From: Bacteroidia bacterium
Lineage (GTDB): Bacteria > Bacteroidota > Bacteroidia > Chitinophagales > Chitinophagaceae
Reading direction: 5' to 3'
DNA length: 64,000 bases
NCBI GenBank assembly: GCA_030427635.1
Contig: JAUIBA010000007.1
Coordinates: forward strand, 120,375 to 184,374
Positions within the stretch are counted from its first letter, which is position 1, and every line of letters begins with the position of its first letter. The notes under the pieces are model-generated. The model worked only from the letters and a program-made list of their open reading frames with translations, was not told the origin of the DNA and searched no databases. Positions 44,891 to 54,429 of this stretch are shown here, in pieces. Position numbers and translations under genes: made by a program.

Positions 44891-46813
44891 ATGACCCGAC
44901 CTGTGCAACTACTGATACTTTCCCGTTGCCTGCCAGCAGCAGTGCTGCTGCTTTCTGCGCTACAGGTACAGGCTCAGCAGCAGGATACTGTGCTGAAAGA
45001 GGTGCGGGTACGGGGGCGTCACCGGGTATCAGCCGATACGAGGCTGAACGATTTTGCTACCGGGCAGCAGGTGCAGACGCTGGATAGCGCTGTACTGTCT
45101 CTGCCGGGCAACCAGAGTATGGCAACAGTACTATCGCAGCGGCTCCCTGTATTTGTAAAAGCATATGCATTTAGCGGCCTGGCTACGGTAGCATTCAGAG
45201 GCTCATCGGCAGCACAGTCGCAGGTACTGTGGAATGGTGTGCCTATACAGAATGCTGCGCTGGGTGTGGCCGATATATCTGCCATACCTGCTACCCTTAT
45301 AAACCGTGCCCATGTGGTGTATGGCAGCTCGGCAGCACTATCGGGCAGTGGCAATGTGGGTGGGGCGCTGATGCTGGAGCAGGAGCCTGCGCGGTTTGAT
45401 ACAGGACTAAGGCAGCTATCTGTAAGTGCAGCCACAGGCAGCTACGGACAAAATACCGGGGCTGTAAAGGGAGCTATAGCCTCGCGCAGATGGTACCTGC
45501 AGGCGGGTGTTACCGGGCAGAGCGCTGCAAACAATTACAGCTATACCGCTACCGATGGCAGCAGGCAGCATATGCCCAACAGCAGGGTACAAAGCGGCTC
45601 CCTGATGACCCATGCGGCATGGCGGCCCAATAAGCATAATACTCTGGACCTGTGGCTGTGGGCGCAGCAGTATGACCGGCAGATACCACCGGCCCTTTTT
45701 GAGGCACTGTCGCGCAAGGAGCAGCAGGACAATGCCCTGAGAGGAGTGGCCCTGTGGCAGCACTACACCCGGAAGGGCGGTATGCTGTATGCGCGGACAT
45801 CCGTAATAAGGGATGGCTATACCTATACCGATGAAGCTATAAACCTGCGTACTACCGGCGCTGTGATGCAGTACTACCAGGAGGTGGGCTGGCGGCAGCA
45901 TGTGGGCCGGAATGGCAAGGTGCTCCTATTTGCCCCTGTGCAGCTATCATGGCTGCCAGCCGGGGCCGACAGCCAGCACCAGTACCGCACGGCACTGGCC
46001 GGGGCATATACCCTGCAACTGCCAGCTGTACGTACTGAAATATCGGTACAGGCGCGTGGCGAGCGTATCAATGACCAGAACATATTTCTGCCCGGTGCAG
46101 GTGCCACCTTTGCCGCTACCCGCTGGCTGTCTCTGCGGGCTAATGCACAGAAAACGTACAGGGCGCCATCGCTGAATGAGCTGTACTACTTTCCCGGTGG
46201 CAATGCCAGCCTGAAACCGGAAGAAGGCTGGAGTGCAGATGGTGGCTATACCATAGGCGCCGGTACCGGCAGGTGGCAGCTACAGCATGAGGCTTCGGTC
46301 TTTGACCGCAGTATCAGTAACTGGATACTGTGGCTGGGTGGGGCTGTATGGACCCCGCACAACATAGCCCGAGTACACAGCCGGGGTACGGAGACCAGTA
46401 CCCGTATAGCTTATACAGCACAACACTGGAGGCTGGGGCTGCATGTGGCTACATCTTACGTACTGGCATCCACTACAGAGAGCTATATACCACAGGATGG
46501 CAGTACCGGCAGGCAGATACCCTATACCCCCCGATATAATGGCCGGGTGCAGCTATGGGCCGGGTGGAAGCAGCTGGAGCTGCAGTACCTGCACTCCTAC
46601 ACAGGGTACCGGTATATTACAACAGACGAGTCGGCATGGCTGGAGCCGTATAATACCGGAAATATAACGCTGTCGTGGCATACGGACCTCAGGCACAGGC
46701 GGGTAGGGCTATATGCCTACTGCAATAATGTGTGGAATGTGCGCTATGCGGTGGCTGCATACAGACCTATGCCGGGTACTAACTGGATGGCGGGCTGCAA
46801 TGTGGCGTTGTGA
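44891..46813 (+). CDS. TonB-dependent receptor (BtuB-like size)
   Basis: A 640-residue outer-membrane receptor with a signal peptide ending near VQAQQQ, a plug domain (PGNQSMATVLSQRLPVFVKAYAFSGLATVAFRGSSAAQSQVLWNGVPIQN in pieces) and a beta-barrel. No carboxypeptidase-like or SusC domain precedes the plug, so it resembles vitamin B12 or siderophore receptors. Only 20 bp separate it from the preceding terminator, so there is no room for a cobalamin riboswitch. The C-terminus lacks the usual terminal Phe (ends in C-N-V-A-L). Ligand unknown. Confidence 0.88.
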   Translation: MTRPVQLLILSRCLPAAVLLLSALQVQAQQQDTVLKEVRVRGRHRVSADTRLNDFATGQQVQTLDSAVLSLPGNQSMATVLSQRLPVFVKAYAFSGLATVAFRGSSAAQSQVLWNGVPIQNAALGVADISAIPATLINRAHVVYGSSAALSGSGNVGGALMLEQEPARFDTGLRQLSVSAATGSYGQNTGAVKGAIASRRWYLQAGVTGQSAANNYSYTATDGSRQHMPNSRVQSGSLMTHAAWRPNKHNTLDLWLWAQQYDRQIPPALFEALSRKEQQDNALRGVALWQHYTRKGGMLYARTSVIRDGYTYTDEAINLRTTGAVMQYYQEVGWRQHVGRNGKVLLFAPVQLSWLPAGADSQHQYRTALAGAYTLQLPAVRTEISVQARGERINDQNIFLPGAGATFAATRWLSLRANAQKTYRAPSLNELYYFPGGNASLKPEEGWSADGGYTIGAGTGRWQLQHEASVFDRSISNWILWLGGAVWTPHNIARVHSRGTETSTRIAYTAQHWRLGLHVATSYVLASTTESYIPQDGSTGRQIPYTPRYNGRVQLWAGWKQLELQYLHSYTGYRYITTDESAWLEPYNTGNITLSWHTDLRHRRVGLYAYCNNVWNVRYAVAAYRPMPGTNWMAGCNVAL

Positions 46814-46837
46814 TGCTATGCTGCGTATGTGTGGTAG

Positions 46838-47941
46838 TTACCAATCGGGGTGGTCGGCATTCCAATGAATCCTTTCTCCGGTGGCACCGAGACCAAACAG
46901 CTTATTCATCTTAAAGGTAATGCCTATCTCATTGTATGGCCCGGCTATATGGTAGTAAGACCGGCCATAGTTGATAACAAACTTATTGAGGTTGAGACCA
47001 AGGCCGAAAGAAAAACCGGCTATACCCTGAACCGTCTGCAATGCGAGCTCGCGCCTGCGCAGTACATTGTAAGAAGCAGAAATAGTGAGTCTGCTGCCGG
47101 GTGATATCTCTGCCCCGAAGATGAAGTGCCTGAACAGCTTATCGGTAAAGTAGGATTTCGTTTTCTGATTCGTGTCGGACGAGCTGATGAGGGTATTTAC
47201 GGTAGCATCGTCGGGGTTGTCATAACGGATATCCCACTCATACAGATGATGAATGGTAGTGAACAGACGCAATGGCACATGTTTTAGCCGCTTGGATATG
47301 CCGAGCTGTAAATCGAACGGAATAGGCTCGGTAGGGTTTTCCGGGATGTATTTATCTATCATCACACCCATATTCTTAGCTACAATGCCTATGTCCCACA
47401 TGGAGGCGGTATCGTAGTAGTTAACTCCTACATCCATCATTGCTGCTGTGGCACGATAGGTGTAGAGTGCAGAGTGTGCATATTTCAGATTGGCTCCATA
47501 GCGCCAGTGCTCTCCATAACTGCGCGAAGCGCCAAGAGAGAGTGCATAGTCTATGGCCTTGAATGAGCCTTCTTCAGCCCCGGTAAAAGAGGTCTGTGTA
47601 AAGCTGCCATAGTTAAGGTACTGCACTCCGAGTGCAAATGAGGTATTTATCTTATCTACATGATAACCATAGTTAAGATTGGAAGAGCTGATACCGGCAT
47701 ACAGGCCATTATAATTGAGCTGTAGCTGATTGTGCAGGCCGGGGCGCATGAGCGCCGGATTCTGCAATGCCAGTGATATATCATTGGAAGGGTTGGCAAC
47801 GCTCATTCCCCCCAGGGCGGAGACATGCGGAGAATTGGCCAGACGCAGAAACTCAAAGGCAAACTGCCCTCCATTGACCTGCGCATGAGTAACACCTCCT
47901 GCCAGCAGGAGGCCAGTGAGCATTGAGAGGGTTTTGCGCAT
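46838..47941 (-). CDS. porQ: Type IX secretion system protein PorQ
   Basis: A 367-residue outer-membrane barrel protein. PorQ belongs to the attachment complex of the type IX secretion system, which anchors secreted cargo on the cell surface. The signal peptide ends at THAQ. Family features include FEFLRLANSPHVSALGGMSVA, NDISLALQNPALM and the FGLGLNLNKFVINYGRSYYHIAGPYNE end in pieces. The ATG at 47941 is preferred to 47971. It implies a T9SS in this organism, though no other por genes are in the window. Confidence 0.9.
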   Translation of the reverse strand: MRKTLSMLTGLLLAGGVTHAQVNGGQFAFEFLRLANSPHVSALGGMSVANPSNDISLALQNPALMRPGLHNQLQLNYNGLYAGISSSNLNYGYHVDKINTSFALGVQYLNYGSFTQTSFTGAEEGSFKAIDYALSLGASRSYGEHWRYGANLKYAHSALYTYRATAAMMDVGVNYYDTASMWDIGIVAKNMGVMIDKYIPENPTEPIPFDLQLGISKRLKHVPLRLFTTIHHLYEWDIRYDNPDDATVNTLISSSDTNQKTKSYFTDKLFRHFIFGAEISPGSRLTISASYNVLRRRELALQTVQGIAGFSFGLGLNLNKFVINYGRSYYHIAGPYNEIGITFKMNKLFGLGATGERIHWNADHPDW

Positions 47942-47993
47942 AAAAGGTTTGCTGCTGTGCCGGTTCCGCATATCCGATATCGTAATGTTCTTA

Positions 47994-48027
47994 GAAAAAC
48001 GCAGGGCGGCGTCAATTATTGCCCTGC
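47994..48027 (-). terminator. Rho-independent terminator after fabI
   Basis: On the minus strand GCAGGGC (48027-48021) pairs with GCCCTGC (48007-48001), followed by GTTTTTC. It lies just after the fabI stop and before porQ. Confidence 0.8.
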
Positions 48028-48038
48028 GGCAGCCGGTG

Positions 48039-48863
48039 CTATTTTCCGGCTGCTTTTTCCATATCTTCTATTATGCGCTGGCTGACACCTGTATTAGAGA
48101 AGCCGCCATCGTGGAAGAGATTCTGCATTGTAATCATGCGTGTGTAGTCACTGAAGAGCATCACGCAGAAGTCGGCACAGGTTTCAGCGCTGGCATTGCC
48201 CAGTGGCGACATTTTTTCGGCATAATCATAGAACACATCAAAGCCGGATACGCCAGAGCCTGCTGTAGTAACGGTAGGCGACTGAGATACGGTATTGACA
48301 CGTACTTTTTTAGCGAAGCCATAGTGGTAACCAAAGCTGCGGGCTATGCTTTCCAGCACGGCTTTGGCATCGGCCATATCATTGTAGCCGGGGAATGTGC
48401 GCTGTGCAGCAATGTAGCTGAGCGCTACCACTGAGCCCCACTCGCTGATAGCATCGGCCTTCATGGCTGCCTGCAGTACGCGGTGCAGTGATACTGCCGA
48501 GATATCGAGCGTTTTCAGATAGTTGTCGTGATTAGAGCCGGTATATGGTATGTTCTTACGCACATTGGGCGACATACCGATAGAGTGCAGCACAAAATCT
48601 ACTTTGCCGCCCAGTATCTCCATGCTCTTCTGCATGAGGTTGTCCAGGTCGGCATCGGATGTGGCATCGGCAGGTATTACCTCGGCATTGCACTGTTTTG
48701 CCAGCTCGTTGATTTTACCCATACGCAGTGCGATAGGAGCATTAGTGAGCACTATCTGCGCTCCCTGAGCTACTGCGCTAAGCGCGGTTTTCCATGCTAT
48801 GGAGCGCTCATCCAGCGCGCCAAATATGATACCTTTCTTTCCTTTCAGCAATTGATGTGACAT
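48039..48863 (-). CDS. fabI: Enoyl-[acyl-carrier-protein] reductase FabI
   Basis: A short-chain dehydrogenase-fold enzyme of 274 residues that reduces trans-2-enoyl-ACP in the last step of each fatty-acid elongation cycle. The active-site arrangement is SYIAAQRTFPGYNDMADAK, in which Tyr, six residues and Lys are spaced as in FabI proteins rather than in FabL or FabV. The N-terminal KKGIIFGALDERSIAWKTA forms the nucleotide site. It has its own terminator. Confidence 0.95.
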   Translation of the reverse strand: MSHQLLKGKKGIIFGALDERSIAWKTALSAVAQGAQIVLTNAPIALRMGKINELAKQCNAEVIPADATSDADLDNLMQKSMEILGGKVDFVLHSIGMSPNVRKNIPYTGSNHDNYLKTLDISAVSLHRVLQAAMKADAISEWGSVVALSYIAAQRTFPGYNDMADAKAVLESIARSFGYHYGFAKKVRVNTVSQSPTVTTAGSGVSGFDVFYDYAEKMSPLGNASAETCADFCVMLFSDYTRMITMQNLFHDGGFSNTGVSQRIIEDMEKAAGK

Positions 48864-48993
48864 ACTATTCTGATGATTGAATCGTGATCTGAACTAATGT
48901 GCATGGGGAGTAGTGCAGCGGTAAACGTTACAATGCGCCCCCAAAACGGTGGTAAAAGTAGAAAAAAGAATACAAATTACGGGTGATGCCGGC

Positions 48994-50016
48994 TTAGTAC
49001 TCCTCGTACTGGAGGTCGTAAGTGAGGGTGTACTTATTGAGTACACTATCCTTTACGTCTACCGTCATCTGTGTGATTTTGCTCTGAGCATCTATCAGGT
49101 AATGGATGTATGCATTCTTGTCGGTAGCGGAAATAGACTCCACAAGGTGATTATTGCGGAAGATATTGTCGCCATAGCGTGTGAATGACTCCAGCTGCAT
49201 ATAGTCGCCGGTGCGGATAGCATCTTCTGTATAGAAGTGATAAGACTCACCAACCCAGCCCCATGAAGGATAAGTAAGGTGTGCTGTATCCTGCAGTGTA
49301 TCCTGAACGTAGAGATCGAAAGGAATTTTGTAATTGTATGGCTGGAAAGTATATTCTGATGTTTCGAGGTCTTCAATGTGTGTGTAAAGCCCCATCCAGC
49401 TATTGAGCCAGTCTATATCCAGACCGGGAGTAAGGTTAGAGAACTCTGTATTGAGCTTGCCCTCAGGATATTGTTTCAGCAGGTCGCCGTTAACGGAAGT
49501 GTAAGTAACCTGAGAGTTCATGGTAATGTGATTCCAGTCAGTAGCGGTAGCTTTGACACGGGTAAGGAGCTTGCCATAATAGTCAAAGTTGTAACGGATG
49601 CCTGACTTGCCGATGCCCGGGAAATAAGCGGTAGTAATATAACCGTCAGCGTTGCGTATAAAAGTATCGCGCTCTACAACCATACCTGTGAGTATGTCTG
49701 TAATGCTTTTAACGGTGGTATCGCTGAAGTAGGTGAAATCTATACGCTTGTTTATTTCAAATGAGTCATTGCCGGTGTAGATTATCTGGCGTACACGGTT
49801 GATATCATCATAATAAAAACGAAAGCTTTCGGTAATCTTAGCGCTGGGCAGCGATATGGGTACATTGGTAGTGAGGGTAGTAATCTTGGTATAGCTCAGC
49901 AGACGCACATTATTGGGCGTAGGGGCATTAGAGTGAATGACCTTTTTGCAGGAAGATGAGATAAGGGTGCCGAAGGTAATAAGGCCGGCTATCAGGAACA
50001 AAATATATTTTCTCAT
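48994..50016 (-). CDS. Hypothetical lipoprotein, copy 1 of a tandem pair
   Basis: A 340-residue lipoprotein; the signal peptide ends in a lipobox (ISSSC). The mature part has YDDINRVRQIIYTGN, ERDTFIRNADGYITTAYF and similar short beta repeats, which recall bacterial proteins rich in Y-D-x-x-G-R-type units. It is about 85 percent identical, without gaps, to the protein encoded at 50372-51394 (about 51 differences counted by eye). A consensus promoter lies in front. Function unknown. Confidence 0.85.
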   Translation of the reverse strand: MRKYILFLIAGLITFGTLISSSCKKVIHSNAPTPNNVRLLSYTKITTLTTNVPISLPSAKITESFRFYYDDINRVRQIIYTGNDSFEINKRIDFTYFSDTTVKSITDILTGMVVERDTFIRNADGYITTAYFPGIGKSGIRYNFDYYGKLLTRVKATATDWNHITMNSQVTYTSVNGDLLKQYPEGKLNTEFSNLTPGLDIDWLNSWMGLYTHIEDLETSEYTFQPYNYKIPFDLYVQDTLQDTAHLTYPSWGWVGESYHFYTEDAIRTGDYMQLESFTRYGDNIFRNNHLVESISATDKNAYIHYLIDAQSKITQMTVDVKDSVLNKYTLTYDLQYEEY

Positions 50017-50038
50017 GTATATTATTTCGTTAGAAACT

Positions 50039-50068
50039 CAAAAATAGTAAATACACATCAATTGTCAA
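50039..50068 (-). promoter_or_regulatory. Promoter of lipoprotein gene copy 1
   Basis: On the minus strand TTG (50068-50066) and TATTTTTG (50046-50039) are 19 bp apart. In copy 2 the minus-7 is kept (51424-51417), but no TTG is present at the matching distance, so the two paralogues may be expressed differently. Confidence 0.55.
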
Positions 50069-50299
50069 CCCTGGTTATTAATATAAAGTAAACAGACGGT
50101 AATATGGATTCAGAAGGTTGGTATCGGGGCAGGGTGGGGCTGGTAGTGCATCAGAGGGTACATATTGACGTATATAGCTAAGTGCAGTGCGCAGTTTTTA
50201 TTTATTGTGTGCAGTTTTGTGTTGTGTGAATGTGTATAAGGTTGATAATGTATTTGTTATGGTGTGTGAGCCGTGCCGCGAAGTAAGAATTTCTTCCCG

Positions 50300-50325
50300 A
50301 AAAGGTTACAAAAATTGCTCGCGGA
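50300..50325. repeat. 26-nt dispersed motif, copy 2
   Basis: Identical to 28479-28504 and 51679-51704. It lies 284 bp upstream of the lipoprotein copy 1 start. Confidence 0.85.
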
Positions 50326-50371
50326 TTATTTCTAATATTTTGCCGGTGGTGGCAAAGGCGGCGAGTATCTC

Positions 50372-51394
50372 CTAATACTCCTCGTACTGGAGGTCGTAAG
50401 TGAGCGTGTACTTATTCAGAACATTATCCTTTATGTCCACCTTCATTTGTGTGATTTTGCTTTCAGCATCTATCACATAATGGATATAGGCATTCTTATT
50501 GGTAGCGGAAATAGACTCCACAAGGTGATTGTTGCGGAAGGTATTATCGCCATAACGTGTGAATGACTCCAGCTGCATATAATCGCCTATGCGGATAGCA
50601 TCTTCTGTGTAGAAGTGATAAGACTCCCCGACCCAGTCCCATGCAGGGTAAGTGAGGCGTGCTGTATCCTGCAAAGCATCCTGAATGAACACCTCGAAAG
50701 GTGCTTTATGATCATATGGCTGGAAGGTATATTCTGATGCTTTAAGGTCTTCTATGCGTGTGTAAAGCCCCATAGTGTTATTGAGCCAGTCTATATTCAG
50801 GCCGGGGGTAAGGTTATAGAACTCTGTTTTGAGCTTGCCCTCAGGATTTTGTTTCAGCAGGTCGCCATTAACTGAGGTGTATGTAACCTGAGCGTTCATG
50901 GTAATGTGATTCCAGTCGGTAGCGGTAGCTTTGATACGGGTAAGGAGCTTTCCATAGTAGTCAAAATTGTAACGGATGCCAGACTTGCCAATCCCTGGAA
51001 AGTAAGCGGTAGTGATATAGCCATCAGCATTGCGGATAAAAGTATCGCGCTCTACTACTATACCTGTAACAATATCTGTAATGCTTTTAACGGTGGTATC
51101 ACTGAAATAATCGAAATCAATACGCTTGTTTATCTCAAATGAGTTATTGCCGGTATAGACTATCTGACTTACCCGGTTGATATCATCATAGTAGAAGCGG
51201 AAGCTTTCGGTAATATTATTTCCGGGTACGGATTTGGGGACATTAGTAGTGAGAGATGTAATCCTGGTGTAACTCAAAAGACGCACGTTATTGGGCGTGG
51301 GTGCATTAGAGTGAATGGTTTTTTTACAGGAAGATGAGATGATAGTGCCGAAGCTTACAAGGCCAGCTATCAGAAGTGGAGTATATTTTTTCAT
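50372..51394 (-). CDS. Hypothetical lipoprotein, copy 2 of a tandem pair
   Basis: A 340-residue paralogue of the protein encoded at 48994-50016, the same length with no gaps. The lipobox is kept (ISSSC). Differences cluster in the signal peptide, around residues 52-60 and around residues 220-245, while the stretch ERDTFIRNADGYITTAYF onward is nearly invariant. Both frames are intact, so both copies are probably functional. Function unknown. Confidence 0.85.
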   Translation of the reverse strand: MKKYTPLLIAGLVSFGTIISSSCKKTIHSNAPTPNNVRLLSYTRITSLTTNVPKSVPGNNITESFRFYYDDINRVSQIVYTGNNSFEINKRIDFDYFSDTTVKSITDIVTGIVVERDTFIRNADGYITTAYFPGIGKSGIRYNFDYYGKLLTRIKATATDWNHITMNAQVTYTSVNGDLLKQNPEGKLKTEFYNLTPGLNIDWLNNTMGLYTRIEDLKASEYTFQPYDHKAPFEVFIQDALQDTARLTYPAWDWVGESYHFYTEDAIRIGDYMQLESFTRYGDNTFRNNHLVESISATNKNAYIHYVIDAESKITQMKVDIKDNVLNKYTLTYDLQYEEY

Positions 51395-51916
51395 ATGTGG
51401 TATATTGTAAGAAATTCAAAAATAGTGAATACACATTGACTGTGTATTTAGGTTATTAACTGTGAAGTAAACAGACAGAAAAAAGATTAAAAAGGTTGGT
51501 AACGGGGAAAGAATAAAGCTGGTAATGCATAGCAGTGTACTAAATGACGCATGGTGTAAAGTACATTGCGCAGTTTTTATTTATTGTGTGCAGTTTTGTG
51601 ACGAGTGAATGTGTATAGTGTTGATAATGTATTGATTGTGTTTGTTCAAGTATGCCAGGGTGTATGGTTTTCTTCCCGAAAAGGTTACAAAAATTGCTCG
51701 CGGATTATTTCTAATATCTTGCTGGTGGTGGCAAAGGCGGGGAAAGTCTGAGAAGTATTAGCTATGTGTATAGAGTGAGGGTTTAGTTTACAGCGCAAAG
51801 GTCGGGAAAAAATGAGGTTTTTCCCGGGGGGAGGTGAGGGAGCCGATGTAACAGGGTGAAATGTCCATAATGCAGCCGGAAAGTATGTACCTTAGAAGTC
51901 CCTGATATCACATATA
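51395..51916. other. Intergenic region upstream of lipoprotein copy 2 and the DinB-like gene
   Basis: A 522-bp gap. The left 350 bp are the duplicated upstream region with the third 26-nt motif (51679-51704). The right part has a GC-rich tract near 51820. TACCTTAG at 51888-51895, one base from TAnnTTTG, could serve the DinB-like gene. No open reading frame of note. Confidence 0.6.
51679..51704. repeat. 26-nt dispersed motif, copy 3
   Basis: Identical to the copies at 28479-28504 and 50300-50325. It lies 285 bp upstream of the lipoprotein copy 2 start. Confidence 0.85.
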
Positions 51917-52384
51917 ATGAGTATAGCATCACAGATAGCCCGGCAAATGCGCGAGCTGCATACCGGGGGAAATATGGCAGGCTCTGACCTGCAGCATAAA
52001 ATAGCAGATATTACCTGGGAGCAGGCGATAGCAAAGGTGCATGGTCTTAATAGTATAGCGCTGCTTACCTATCATGTAAACTATTATGTAGCCGGGCTGA
52101 TAGGTGTAATGGAGGGTGGGCCGCTAACCATAAGGGATATGTATAGCTATGATATGCCATCCATAACCGGGCCGGAAGACTGGGAGCGACTGCGAACAAA
52201 AACACTGGAAGATGCAGAGACCTTTGCCCGGCTAGTGGAGCAGATGCCGGACAGCAGGCTTTATGAATCATTTATAGATGGTAAATATGGTACCTGGTAC
52301 CGCAACCTTACCGGTGTGCTGGAGCATACGCACTACCACCTGGGACAGATAGCGATTATAAAAAAGATGGTACTGCATGGCTAA
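51917..52384 (+). CDS. DinB-like four-helix metalloprotein
   Basis: A 155-residue protein of the DinB/YfiT type, a four-helix bundle with a three-histidine metal site. Candidate ligands are H in LLTYHVNYYVAG and the two in LEHTHYHLGQIAIIK. The family includes thiol-dependent transferases, but most members have no known function. It is a single gene on the plus strand. Confidence 0.8.
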   Translation: MSIASQIARQMRELHTGGNMAGSDLQHKIADITWEQAIAKVHGLNSIALLTYHVNYYVAGLIGVMEGGPLTIRDMYSYDMPSITGPEDWERLRTKTLEDAETFARLVEQMPDSRLYESFIDGKYGTWYRNLTGVLEHTHYHLGQIAIIKKMVLHG

Positions 52385-52462
52385 GTGGCCGGTAACTGCA
52401 CAGGCAATAGCTTATGATGAAGCCGTATCTTAGAGTAGCGGGATGCAACCGGACCATATTCT

Positions 52463-52915
52463 ATGAAAGTGTTTGATATACTTATCTATGTATTCTATGC
52501 TGCAGCCGAAAGTAAAAAGTGGGATGAGCTAAGGAATATTACGGTACTGAAGCAGGCCCGGGGTTACTGCTGTTTCATGACGGCAAGTGTGGTGGCTTTT
52601 CTGGCTACTAATTCGGTGTATAGTGTGCCCCAGTACCGGAAGTTTTATGTCAATGCTCTATCGGCAAAGTATGCCGCGATTGCGGGTATAGTGCATGTAA
52701 TGGCTATGGGGCTAACCGTTTTCTACCTTTTGAAAAAGTATTATACAAGTGAGCGGCTGGATGCAATACGAGCGCGCTATAATGGCAAGGTTAAAAAAGG
52801 AACGGCGATAGCGCTGTATTTTTTGATATTCATTATTCACATTGCGTTTCTTATGTACCTGTCTGTGCCTATGATAGCACTATTTGTAGATAAGAAGCTG
52901 GCGTGGAATGTGTAG
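52463..52915 (+). CDS. Hypothetical membrane protein
   Basis: A 150-residue protein with about three to four hydrophobic segments (FMTASVVAFLATNSVY, AAIAGIVHVMAMGLTVFYLL, GTAIALYFLIFIIHIAFLMYL). Charged loops lie between them. I do not recognise the family. It begins 78 bp after the DinB-like gene. Confidence 0.65.
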   Translation: MKVFDILIYVFYAAAESKKWDELRNITVLKQARGYCCFMTASVVAFLATNSVYSVPQYRKFYVNALSAKYAAIAGIVHVMAMGLTVFYLLKKYYTSERLDAIRARYNGKVKKGTAIALYFLIFIIHIAFLMYLSVPMIALFVDKKLAWNV

Positions 52916-53088
52916 GGGGTATATGTGGTGAAACCGGAAGCTATAAATTCTATGTCGTTCAAATTGGTTCCATTGAGTACAATGAAAAAACACCAAAGTG
53001 ATAGACTTAAAATAAAGCTATATACGGGCTGTAATGCCTATACACTACCACAAGCTTACCTGATGAAATTTGTAACAGTTACAGATAG

Positions 53089-54384
53089 CTATTCCTGTAA
53101 CCTGCCAATAAAGTCCTTCAAGAGGAGGGCTACATTGGGGATGTTGGTAAAGGTGAGTTCGGAGGGCTGGTCGTAGATGTCGTGATAGAAACCTTTGCCC
53201 CCCATAGAGTAGATGAAAAAGGCGGGCACACCTACCTGTGAAAAGTGGTAGTGGTCGCTGTTGGCCGACTGACCTCTGCTTTTTACCTGGGGCAGGTAGT
53301 GTTTTTCTTCATTGATAGTAGTGAGCATATCGAACTGGCGGGTAAGGACGGCTCCATTGACTACGGTAATGCCTGCAGTGGCATCGCCCATAATATCCAG
53401 ATTAGTGAGGAACTTAATACGCTCGGGGTGGAAGAGCGGGTGCTTTACAAAGTAGTCGGACCCCAGAAGCCCCGCTTCCTCGCCGCTGAAGGCTATGAAT
53501 ATCATGGTGTATTTCTGCGGATGCTTTGCATACCATGCTGCCAGATGGAGCATAAGGGCTACGCCACTGGCATTATCGCTGGCACCGGGGAAAACGGCAC
53601 TGCCCATACGGCCCAGATGGTCGTAATGGGCGGTGAATACGAGATATGTATCTGTAACCCGGCCGGGAATTTTACCAACAACATTGCAGGCATCAAAGCT
53701 GTAATTCATTCTGGCCTCTACGGTCATAGACAGGCTGGTAGGGGTGGCGGGCAGTACGGTATCGTAAACGTACATAAGCGTAGCCTCATGGCTGGTGCGG
53801 CCTACGGTCCATGACTGCTTGCTGTGTACCGGCAGCAGAAAACATCCTTTGGGCAGGAGGCTTACCAATGTGCGGGAGGAAACCCCGTTTGCCGCACAGA
53901 AGCTGTCGGTGCCGCTGAGTATCCAGGCGGTATCGCGGGAGAGGCGACGTGCTGCGCGCTTCCATGCCTTGCCCGTACCCATGGTGGAGAGGTCGGCATG
54001 GGCGATGGGGAGGTCTGTAACGCTGCAACTACCACTGGTGGCATCTACCAGAAAGTCGCGGCCGGGAATGAGTTTTTTGCCATTGACAGTGAGAGAAACG
54101 GTGCCTGGGAAGGTATTGACAGCAAAATCATAATTCTGTCGGTAAGTGCCCATTCCGGGGCCGGGCTCTATATCGTTTTTGCGAAACTGACTTTCTATAT
54201 ACTTTGTCGCTTTTGCCAGTCCTTTATCTACATAGCCACGGCCATACATGTAGGGTGCAGCCAGTGCATTGGCATAATGCCTGAGGTCTTCTTTTACTTC
54301 GTTGGAATCGGTTTGGGCCGATACGGTAAAGTGGGCCAGACCGCAGATACAAAACAGGACTATTTTCAAAAAACTATTGGTCAT
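53089..54384 (-). CDS. Secreted M28-family zinc peptidase
   Basis: A 431-residue exported aminopeptidase-type enzyme; signal peptide to about FTVSAQ. The two-zinc site can be followed: H in FTAHYDHLG, D in PGASDNASGV, catalytic E-E in FSGEEAGLLGS, D in TNLDIMGD and H in NSDHYHFSQVG. A PA-like inserted part probably spans residues 100-220. The ATG at 54384 is preferred to a TTG at 54393. M28 enzymes clip N-terminal residues from peptides. Next gene on the strand is the VanX-like dipeptidase. Confidence 0.92.
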   Translation of the reverse strand: MTNSFLKIVLFCICGLAHFTVSAQTDSNEVKEDLRHYANALAAPYMYGRGYVDKGLAKATKYIESQFRKNDIEPGPGMGTYRQNYDFAVNTFPGTVSLTVNGKKLIPGRDFLVDATSGSCSVTDLPIAHADLSTMGTGKAWKRAARRLSRDTAWILSGTDSFCAANGVSSRTLVSLLPKGCFLLPVHSKQSWTVGRTSHEATLMYVYDTVLPATPTSLSMTVEARMNYSFDACNVVGKIPGRVTDTYLVFTAHYDHLGRMGSAVFPGASDNASGVALMLHLAAWYAKHPQKYTMIFIAFSGEEAGLLGSDYFVKHPLFHPERIKFLTNLDIMGDATAGITVVNGAVLTRQFDMLTTINEEKHYLPQVKSRGQSANSDHYHFSQVGVPAFFIYSMGGKGFYHDIYDQPSELTFTNIPNVALLLKDFIGRLQE

Positions 54385-54429
54385 GCTTCTCAATGAATAC
54401 TATGCAGATATGCAGTAAAAATAATGGTT

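Larger units (their letters stand above)
50017..50371. other. Intergenic region upstream of lipoprotein copy 1
   Basis: A 355-bp gap that holds the copy 1 promoter and the second copy of the 26-nt motif. A 62-codon plus-strand frame is present but shows no coding character. It is clearly related to 51395-51750. Confidence 0.7.
48994..51750. repeat. Tandem segmental duplication of about 1.38 kb
   Basis: Two units, each a lipoprotein gene plus about 350 bp upstream, lie head to tail with a period of 1378 bp (48994 to 50372). Upstream similarity includes GCGCAGTTTTTATTTATTGT (near 50190 and 51570) and the block holding the 26-nt motif, extending through GGTGGTGGCAAAGGCGG. The gene parts match more evenly than the intergenic parts. 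Confidence 0.9.
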
